Origin: an uncultured Sphingomonadaceae bacterium
GTDB taxonomy: Bacteria > Pseudomonadota > Alphaproteobacteria > Sphingomonadales > Sphingomonadaceae
Assembly (NCBI GenBank): GCA_937920575.1
Contig: CAKZSF010000193.1
Location: forward strand, 1-6,987
Reading direction: 5' to 3'
DNA: 6,987 bases
Part shown: piece after piece, positions 1 through 5,137 of the stretch
How the letters are laid out: each line of letters opens with the position of its first letter
How positions within the stretch are numbered: the first letter of the stretch is position 1
The notes under the pieces: generated by a model
What the model was told of the DNA's origin: nothing
The model's input: the letters and a program-made list of their open reading frames with translations, nothing else
Databases searched by the model: none
Program-made: the position numbers and the translations under genes

Positions 1-657
1 CGCGGTGATAATCTCCGCTGCAACAGGCACCGGATCGCGCGTGTCATGCGGCATGGAGGCGTGGCCACCTCTGCCCGTGACCGTAATCTCGAACTGGTCA
101 GCCGCTGCCAACATCGGCCCAGGGCGTCCGGCAATCACTCCATAGGGGGCACGCGGCATCACGTGCAGAGCGAAGGCCGCATCGGGCAGCGGATCGAGCA
201 AGCCGTCTTCGATCATGAAGCGCGCGCCATGATACCCCTCTTCGCCCGGTTGAAACATAAATTGCACTTCGCCAGCCAGCGAATCGGCTTGACCGGCAAG
301 GATACGCGCCGCGCCCGCCAACATCGCGGTGTGCGCATCATGGCCGCAGGCGTGCATCCTCCCTGCAATGGTCGAGGCGAAATCCAGGCCCGTGTGCTCT
401 TCCATTGGCAGGGCATCCATATCGCCGCGCAGCAACACGCGCCGTCCCGGCTTGGCCCCTTTCAGAACCGCAACCGCGCCGGTCGTCGATGGCCCTTCTC
501 GCCATTCCAGCGGCAAATCCGCAAGCTCCGCCTTCGCTTTCGCCATTGTCAGCGGCGTTTGCAGGCCGAGCTCAGGCTCGCGATGGATCGCGCGTCGCAG
601 AGCCGTGATCCGATCCGATATTTCATTGGCTCTCTCAAGCAGCTCTGCATCGCTCAT
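1..657 (-). CDS. M20-family metallo-amidohydrolase (hippurate/IAA-amino-acid hydrolase type), C-terminus cut by window edge
   Basis: Zinc or manganese-dependent hydrolase that cleaves N-acyl amino acids or related amides. The exact substrate cannot be read from sequence. I translated the minus strand by hand: an ATG at 657 opens 219 uninterrupted codons to base 1, about half of the roughly 400-residue family length. Family hallmarks appear in order: the N-terminal RRAIHREPELG (21-31), RGDMDALPMEE (77-87), the metal-ligand block MHACGHDAHTAML (101-113, with Cys104, His106 and His109 region), QPGEEG (136-141, with the catalytic Glu pair), an isolated His165, and GRGGHASMPH (195-204), which opens the lid/dimerisation domain. 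No signal peptide is seen, so it is probably cytoplasmic. The start is supported by GGAG at 667-670, nine bases before the ATG. It is divergent from the lipid kinase gene. The family assignment is very secure; the substrate is not. Confidence 0.95.
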   Translation of the reverse strand, partial: MSDAELLERANEISDRITALRRAIHREPELGLQTPLTMAKAKAELADLPLEWREGPSTTGAVAVLKGAKPGRRVLLRGDMDALPMEEHTGLDFASTIAGRMHACGHDAHTAMLAGAARILAGQADSLAGEVQFMFQPGEEGYHGARFMIEDGLLDPLPDAAFALHVMPRAPYGVIAGRPGPMLAAADQFEITVTGRGGHASMPHDTRDPVPVAAEIITA

Positions 658-666
658 CGGGTTTCG

Positions 667-670
667 CTCC
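667..670 (-). promoter_or_regulatory. Ribosome binding site of the M20 hydrolase
   Basis: On the minus strand GGAG lies nine bases upstream of the ATG at 657. It decides the start codon of the partial hydrolase gene, since no other start with a purine-rich leader lies nearby. Confidence 0.6.
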
Positions 671-692
671 GTTGGTCCTTGTTGAGGGTGGA

Positions 693-722
693 ACACTACG
701 CTCAAAGGGCAAGAACGGCCAA
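693..722 (-). promoter_or_regulatory. Possible sigma-70-type promoter of the M20 hydrolase
   Basis: Read on the minus strand, TTGGCC (717-722) is followed after 18 bases by TAGTGT (693-698). This would give a leader of roughly 28 bases before the ATG at 657. Both hexamers match consensus only partly, so this is a weak prediction resting on spacing and position in the divergent gap. I found no convincing promoter for the plus-strand lipid kinase in the same gap. Confidence 0.25.
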
Positions 723-808
723 GCGAGAAGTTGTGGGTCACAGGCGGCAAACGGGCAAATTGCAAAAGATGCGTGATTCCGCGGCCATCACTCGCTAAGC
801 CGCCCTCG

Positions 809-1849
809 ATGGATCGTTCGATTTACGAATTTGACGGCCTGCCGGAGGATTTTGAGCAAGAGCCGATCGAACGTGGCCCGGTGGAACCGCGCCGCGCAGA
901 CAGGCTTGTCGGCGTGCTGCGTAACCCGCGCAGCCATCGCAACAAGGGCGAGCATGTCGAACTGCCGGATCGCGCCAAAACTATCTTGGCCGAACCAGCC
1001 CATCGCGACGAGATTCCCAATGTGCTGACGGACTTTGCACGCAAGCAAGTGCATTATCTCGTGATCGATGGCGGTGATGGCACTATTCGCGATGTGCTGA
1101 CAGCAGGAGCGCGTATTTTCGGCGACAACTGGCCAACCCTGATTGTGCTCCCATCGGGCAAGACCAACGCATTGACCGTCGATTTGGGCATGCCGCGCAC
1201 GTGGTCATTGGCTGATGCATTGGCGGCGATTGAGAGCGGCGGACGGATTGAACGGCAACCAATTGCCATCAAGCCATGCGATGGCCGGTCGGGGCTAGTA
1301 CAGGGCTTCATCCTCGGCGCGGGGATATTCACGCAAGCGATTGAGGCAGGGCAGGACGCGCATCGCTGGGGCGCGTTCAATTCATTGGCTGTGGCTGTCA
1401 CTGTTTTCTGGATGGCTCTGCGCGCTTTCTTTGGCGCCAGCAGTAACCCAGTGCGCAAGGGGGCTGCTTTGCAAGTTCGTGCTCGTTTGCGCGAGTCGGG
1501 GCAGGCCAGCCCGCTCCCGCATTCGGGGCAAGGCCAACGTGACCGGCGGTTTCTTTTGATTGCCTCCACGTTGGAGCGTTTTCCCTTGGGAATGCAGCCG
1601 TTCAGCAATCTGCGCGAAGGCTTGCGCATGGCAGTGCTCGATGCACCAAAGCGCCGCTTGCTGATGGTGCTGCCCATGTTGTTGTTTGGATACCGTGCGA
1701 AATGGACCGTGCGAGCGGGCGCTCATCGTTTCTGGGCCGAAGAATTTGAAATGGATATCGGCAATCGTTTCATTCTGGATGGTGAAGCCTTCCCGCCCGG
1801 GCGATATCAGGTTGGCAAAGGCCCCAGGCTGAGGTTCGTAACGCCGTGA
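809..1849 (+). CDS. Diacylglycerol-kinase-family lipid kinase
   Basis: Predicted to phosphorylate a lipid with a free hydroxyl, probably diacylglycerol to phosphatidic acid with ATP, at the inner face of the membrane. The 346-residue protein shows the DAGK catalytic layout: NPRSHRNKG (39-47) on the first strand, the nucleotide-binding motif DGGDGT (87-92), LPSGKTN (114-120) where relatives usually have a GTxN-like loop, and a C-terminal LDGE (323-326) typical of the beta-sandwich domain. No signal peptide is present; hydrophobic stretches near 192-210 and 284-294 may help membrane contact. I chose the ATG at 809 because the frame upstream, to a TTG at 731, gives an unconserved-looking, Cys- and Lys-rich leader. 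No good Shine-Dalgarno precedes 809, so this start is likely rather than proven. The stop overlaps the next gene by four bases, implying translational coupling. Residues about 229-247 form a hydrophilic Gly/Ser/Pro/Gln linker between two strands. The substrate could be another lipid alcohol. Confidence 0.85.
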   Translation: MDRSIYEFDGLPEDFEQEPIERGPVEPRRADRLVGVLRNPRSHRNKGEHVELPDRAKTILAEPAHRDEIPNVLTDFARKQVHYLVIDGGDGTIRDVLTAGARIFGDNWPTLIVLPSGKTNALTVDLGMPRTWSLADALAAIESGGRIERQPIAIKPCDGRSGLVQGFILGAGIFTQAIEAGQDAHRWGAFNSLAVAVTVFWMALRAFFGASSNPVRKGAALQVRARLRESGQASPLPHSGQGQRDRRFLLIASTLERFPLGMQPFSNLREGLRMAVLDAPKRRLLMVLPMLLFGYRAKWTVRAGAHRFWAEEFEMDIGNRFILDGEAFPPGRYQVGKGPRLRFVTP

Positions 1850-2733
1850 CGCAGGCGCTCGCTGACAGGATTGAAACCAGCCTCGACGCAAAAATTGTCC
1901 CGCAAGTCGCGGGGCTGGCACGGTTGCTGGCGCGCGAGAATGGCGAAGCATCGGCGGTGCTGTTCTATGGCTCAAATCTGCGCACTGGCGAATTGGAAGG
2001 TGTGCTCGATTTCTACATTCTGCGCGAGGGGCCAAGAGAGCGCGGCATCTGGCCCAGAGTGAGCTATCACGAACGCGAAATCGACGGGCAGATTCTGCGC
2101 GCCAAAGTTGCGACGATGAATTTTGCGACCTTCGCTGCTGCAGCCAGAGGCAATTCGCGCGACACCACGATCTGGGCCCGGTTCGTGCAGCCCAGCGCTT
2201 TGATCTGGGCGGCAGGTCCAGACCATCGCAGGGCGGTGGTCAATGCGATTATATCTGCGGCGGAAACAGCATCACGGCTCTCTGCCGTGCTTGGGCCAGC
2301 GACAGGCACTGCCGATGATTATTGGAGAGCACTGTTCCAATCGACCTATCGCGCTGAATTGCGGGTCGAGAAACCGGGGCGAGAGGATTCAATTCTTGCG
2401 GTAAACAAGGATCATTTTGACGGGCTGTTGCCGCTGGCGTGGAGATCGCAAGGCATCAGCTTCGGTTGGAAAGGTGAAAAGCTTTCGCCGCGGATCCCAG
2501 AGCGGGAGCAGCGCCGCATTCTGCGTTGGTGGAATGCCCGCAGACGGCTGGGTAAGCCGCTGAATGTTGCGCGGTTGATGAAGGCCAGCACAACATTCGA
2601 TGGCGCGGCACGCTATGCGGCATGGAAAGTGGAGCGCCACACTGGTGTGCCGGTGGAAGTCACCCCGTGGCGCGAAAAGCACCCGATCCTGTCAGCGCCG
2701 GCCGTGTTGTGGCGTGTATGGCGCAAGCGCTAA
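1846..2733 (+). CDS. Putative Tam41-like nucleotidyltransferase (possible CDP-diacylglycerol synthase)
   Basis: A 295-residue protein starting at a GTG that overlaps the kinase stop codon (GTGA), so it is almost surely translated from the same mRNA. No signal peptide or clear membrane helix is seen. I do not recognise it as a common bacterial family, but its layout resembles mitochondrial Tam41 (phosphatidate cytidylyltransferase) as I remember it. An FYGS nucleotidyltransferase motif (40-43) is followed about ten residues on by VLDFYIL (53-59), comparable to YGSG...mLDFiF. The stretch IDGQILRAKVATMNF (79-93) and RFVQPSALIW (112-121) occupy the place of the 'g-iKYGVi' and 'GRL-KPV' blocks. 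FQSTYRAELRVE (164-175) resembles 'LSY-GDFRM', and then NKDHF (187-191) resembles the 'N...F' segment. The C-terminal part is rich in Arg, Lys and Trp. The neighbouring lipid kinase would supply phosphatidic acid, which fits. The homology is from memory and not tested. The alternative is another nucleotidyltransferase-fold protein of unknown substrate. Confidence 0.55.
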   Translation: MTQALADRIETSLDAKIVPQVAGLARLLARENGEASAVLFYGSNLRTGELEGVLDFYILREGPRERGIWPRVSYHEREIDGQILRAKVATMNFATFAAAARGNSRDTTIWARFVQPSALIWAAGPDHRRAVVNAIISAAETASRLSAVLGPATGTADDYWRALFQSTYRAELRVEKPGREDSILAVNKDHFDGLLPLAWRSQGISFGWKGEKLSPRIPEREQRRILRWWNARRRLGKPLNVARLMKASTTFDGAARYAAWKVERHTGVPVEVTPWREKHPILSAPAVLWRVWRKR

Positions 2734-2761
2734 GTTGGCGACAACGCCTCAGCACCAAACC
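2734..2761. other. Short gap between convergent genes
   Basis: Only 28 bases separate the stop of the Tam41-like gene (plus) from the stop of the DUF2141 gene (minus). It holds a 4-base stem GGCG-ACAA-CGCC (2737-2748) but no T-run on either strand, so no intrinsic terminator is called. Transcripts from the two sides probably overlap at their 3' ends. Confidence 0.5.
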
Positions 2762-3253
2762 TTACATATATTTCATGCGGATCGAGATCGACTTGACCCC
2801 GCCACCCACTGAAAACGCGGTTTTCTTGTAGCTGGGTTTGCCCAGATTGAAGATGTTGATGCTGGGGTTGTTCGACATGCCCCCGCCATCTTTGCGAATA
2901 TCAGTCTTGCCGTTGCTGTTGGTGTCGTGGCGGATGGCGATGCCATATGTTCCACTCGCTGGCACTGGCATACAAAAGGTCATCGTCCCGGCGCGCGCGC
3001 GTGTTTCGATCCGATTGATCCAGCGGCCCTTTTGCAGCCAGTCGGCTTTTGTGCCGCGATACAGCTGCACGCGCATCTTGCCAGCGGACGATTTCACCCC
3101 GCTAACGGTGATACGCACCGCCGGGCCTTTGCCTGCAGAGCATTTGGAAAGAGTGTTGGGTACAGTGTTGCGGAACTGCGCCTGGGCAGGCGCGGCCAAA
3201 GCCAGTCCGGCAACGGACACAGCGGCACAGCTTGCAAGGAGAGTTCTGGTCAC
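2762..3253 (-). CDS. Secreted DUF2141 domain protein
   Basis: Small exported protein of 163 residues and unknown biochemical function. The start is GTG at 3253, the first possible start after an in-frame stop at 3275-3277. It gives a textbook signal peptide: MTRT, then a hydrophobic Ala/Val/Leu core, then APAQAQF, with likely cleavage after Ala25. The mature part fits DUF2141: a beta strand VRITVSGVKSSAGKMRVQLY (46-65), a second set ending in YGIAIRHDTNSNGKTD (103-118) with an acidic, possibly calcium-binding-looking loop, then GMSNNPS (125-131), and a final strand block KKTAFSVGGGVKSISIRM. Two cysteines (38 and 94) could form a disulfide in the periplasm. The gene stands alone: convergent with the lipid unit and about 180 bases downstream of the exporter gene, with its own likely promoter. 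The family is secure; the role is unknown. Confidence 0.85.
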   Translation of the reverse strand: MTRTLLASCAAVSVAGLALAAPAQAQFRNTVPNTLSKCSAGKGPAVRITVSGVKSSAGKMRVQLYRGTKADWLQKGRWINRIETRARAGTMTFCMPVPASGTYGIAIRHDTNSNGKTDIRKDGGGMSNNPSINIFNLGKPSYKKTAFSVGGGVKSISIRMKYM

Positions 3254-3284
3254 GGTTAAAGCTCGCTTTCTTGTTCAGTCTCAA

Positions 3285-3312
3285 AATCTAGGGCGCATCA
3301 GGCGAAGGACAA
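3285..3312 (-). promoter_or_regulatory. Predicted promoter of the DUF2141 gene
   Basis: On the minus strand TTGTCC (3307-3312) and TAGATT (3285-3290) are separated by 16 bases, each matching the sigma-70 hexamers at four of six positions. Transcription would begin near 3278 and leave a leader of about 25 bases before the GTG at 3253. An 11-base inverted repeat begins directly upstream of the -35 hexamer, which suggests regulated rather than constitutive use, but this is inference. Confidence 0.4.
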
Positions 3313-3352
3313 GGTGCGGCACCGTATGGCATACGCATTTCGTCACTCGAAA
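3313..3352. repeat. Cluster of three adjacent short inverted repeats
   Basis: Three perfect dyads lie side by side in the gap between the exporter and DUF2141 genes: GGTGC-G-GCACC (3313-3323), CGTATG-G-CATACG (3323-3335, sharing base 3323 with the first) and TTTCG-TCACT-CGAAA (3338-3352). The first two have one-base centres, so they look more like protein-binding operators than hairpins; the third could form a hairpin with a five-base loop. No T-run follows on the minus strand, so a simple intrinsic terminator for the exporter operon is not supported. They lie immediately upstream of the predicted DUF2141 promoter. The function is unproven. Confidence 0.4.
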
Positions 3353-3419
3353 GTTACTGAACCCCATGTTTTGTAGGCTTTTTATCCGATTCGCTCTGAA
3401 TGGGTTGTGAATTTGGCCG

Positions 3420-3433
3420 TGAACCGGTGTTCA
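3420..3433. repeat. Short inverted repeat spanning the exporter stop codon
   Basis: TGAAC-CGGT-GTTCA forms a five-base stem with a four-base loop and includes the exporter's TGA (3431-3433, minus strand). No U-run follows on the minus strand, so it could at most act as a weak 3' stabiliser. Chance occurrence is possible. Confidence 0.25.
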
Positions 3434-5137
3434 GCCTTGTGTCTTGTTGAGACGCCCGGCTTCCATAGAATATTGGTGCTCAGCCAGCTTGGACAGTCCG
3501 CTGCGATGGCCGATAATCACCATGGTCAGGCGACCCTTCAGATTTGCGAGCGCGCTGTAGATGGCGTCTTCCGTCGCGCTGTCGACTGCGCTTGTCGCTT
3601 CATCCAGTAGGAGTAGCTGTGGATCGCGCAACAACGCGCGAGCAAGAGCGACGCGTTGCCGCTCGCCGCCCGATAGCTGATGGCCGTTGTCACCCACCGG
3701 TGTTTCTATGCCCAACGGCAAATCGAACACAAAACCCGCATGGGCAGAAGCCAGCGCCGCATTCAGCTGTGCATCGCTGGCTTCTGGCACGACCCAGCGC
3801 AAATTGTCGGCGATGCTTGCGTGGAACAGCACAGGGTCTTGCTGGACATAGGCGACTGCTCGCCTCCATGCGGCTCGATCAGAGGCAGGCAATGCTTTGC
3901 CATCAATCACCAGCGCGCCACTGTCCGGCAACAGCAACCCAGCCAAAACATCGGCCAGTGTCGACTTGCCGCCGCCAGAGGCGCCGCTGATCATAACGCA
4001 TTCGCCCTTGCGTATCGTCATAGACGCTTGCGCTACTGCAGGTTGATTGTCTCGGTATGAGACGGAGACACGCTCCAACGCGATGTGCTTGTCGAATGTG
4101 ACGGCGCTCGTTGAACGGTTTGTTTCTTCCTGATGGGCACCGCACAGTGCGACCAGCTCGTTGAGCTCGGCCAGAGCAGGGGCTGCATGGCGGCAATCTT
4201 GCCAAGCATCGTGCAAGCCGCTCAGCAACATCAGGCAGCGCCCGAACAGAGCCACCAGCGGCACCATAACAAGCGCGCTTTGGCCAAAGCGGAAAACGGC
4301 CACCCAGACAAAGCTGGCAAGCAGAAGGGCGCCGAGTATCTGTAGCGCGAGCCGCGCCAAACCGCTCGCTTTGACATAGTCTGTTTGGGCCGCACGCATG
4401 GATTGAAAGCTAAGATTGACTCGCTGTGCAGTGTGCGTTTCGCGGCCGAAACTTTTGATTAGACGAAGGCCGGCGAGACTTTCATCGAGCTGCCCGTAAA
4501 TGTCGCGGAAAGTCGCGTTGAGCTGTGTGCCGAGCCGCTGCGCTCTGCGCCGAAAACCGCGATAAGCGAGCAGGATCAGCCCGCCAATGAGGATCGCTGA
4601 TCCGGCCAACCAGGGAGAAAGAAGCAGAGCGGCGAACAGCAAAATTGCAATATTGACCGCAATGGCCAAGGCCGAGAGCGCTTGGGAAACGCCATAGCTC
4701 AACCGATCGATTGTGGTGATGAGGAGCGCAGAATTGTCGCTTTGTCGCAAGGCGGAAATGGTGCGCCATTCGGCGCCCAACAGGCTCTCGACCGCGCGCT
4801 GTCTCAAGCCATCAACAATCGCAATCTCGACCCTGAGCGCGAACAGGCTGTGCCAATATTGCGCAATTGCCCGCGCGGTGATGACGGCCACAAATCCAGC
4901 CAGCAACAACAAGGCAGCATGGCTTGTTTGAAGCGCGCTCAACCACTCGCCAAAACCGAAGATCGTCCCATCGCCGATGCCGCTTCCAATCAGTGGCATC
5001 ATGGGAATGAGCAGCAAGACTCCCACACCCTCGCTCAGTCCCACCACCAGCATCAGCGTCAGCAAAATTGCCATGGTCGCTGACGAGGGAAGGCGAAATA
5101 GGTCGCGATAGGTCAAAGGGGGTGGCGCGGTGCTCAT
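3431..5137 (-). CDS. ABC exporter of the lasso-peptide type (membrane domain fused to ATPase domain)
   Basis: A 568-residue half-transporter expected to act as a homodimer in the inner membrane, pumping a peptide (probably the lasso peptide made by the neighbouring cyclase) out of the cytoplasm, with self-immunity as a likely second role. Residues about 20-310 hold roughly six membrane helices (near 22-50, 72-92, 152-172, 176-193, 262-282 and 287-306). The ATPase domain follows with all key elements: A-loop Tyr361, Walker A GASGGGKST (385-393), Q-loop in YVQQDP (430-435), signature LSGGERQ (488-494), Walker B LLLLDE (508-513), D-loop SAVD (516-519) and the switch His544. There is no N-terminal C39 peptidase domain, so the leader peptide must be removed by another enzyme, as in McjD-type exporters. 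The ATG at 5137 overlaps the cyclase stop (ATGA), implying coupled translation. The ABC-exporter call is certain; the cargo is inferred from the neighbour. Confidence 0.93.
   Translation of the reverse strand: MSTAPPPLTYRDLFRLPSSATMAILLTLMLVVGLSEGVGVLLLIPMMPLIGSGIGDGTIFGFGEWLSALQTSHAALLLLAGFVAVITARAIAQYWHSLFALRVEIAIVDGLRQRAVESLLGAEWRTISALRQSDNSALLITTIDRLSYGVSQALSALAIAVNIAILLFAALLLSPWLAGSAILIGGLILLAYRGFRRRAQRLGTQLNATFRDIYGQLDESLAGLRLIKSFGRETHTAQRVNLSFQSMRAAQTDYVKASGLARLALQILGALLLASFVWVAVFRFGQSALVMVPLVALFGRCLMLLSGLHDAWQDCRHAAPALAELNELVALCGAHQEETNRSTSAVTFDKHIALERVSVSYRDNQPAVAQASMTIRKGECVMISGASGGGKSTLADVLAGLLLPDSGALVIDGKALPASDRAAWRRAVAYVQQDPVLFHASIADNLRWVVPEASDAQLNAALASAHAGFVFDLPLGIETPVGDNGHQLSGGERQRVALARALLRDPQLLLLDEATSAVDSATEDAIYSALANLKGRLTMVIIGHRSGLSKLAEHQYSMEAGRLNKTQG

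Noticed and set aside
46..798. Long plus-strand open frame of 250 codons at the left end
   Set aside because: It lies antisense to the M20 hydrolase, whose motifs are unmistakable, and its translation is Arg/His/Gln-rich with no family character. It is a shadow of the GC-rich gene on the other strand.
1054..2035. Minus-strand open frames across the lipid kinase and the start of the next gene
   Set aside because: They are low-complexity Arg/Ser/Pro-rich translations opposite genes with clear motifs; treated as codon-bias shadows.
2737..2748. GGCG-ACAA-CGCC stem as a bidirectional terminator between convergent genes
   Set aside because: Only four base pairs and no T-run on either side.
2990..3003. 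GCGCGCGCGC alternating tract as a Z-DNA or repeat element
   Set aside because: It lies inside the DUF2141 coding sequence, encodes part of an ordinary Arg/Ala segment and is short.
2838..3410. Plus-strand open frame of 190 codons over the DUF2141 gene and the adjacent gap
   Set aside because: The minus-strand reading gives a signal peptide and DUF2141 motifs, while this frame gives no recognisable features and no ribosome binding site.
4682..5083. Plus-strand open frame of 133 codons opposite the exporter's membrane domain
   Set aside because: Gln/His/Asn-rich antisense translation typical of the complement of a membrane-protein gene.
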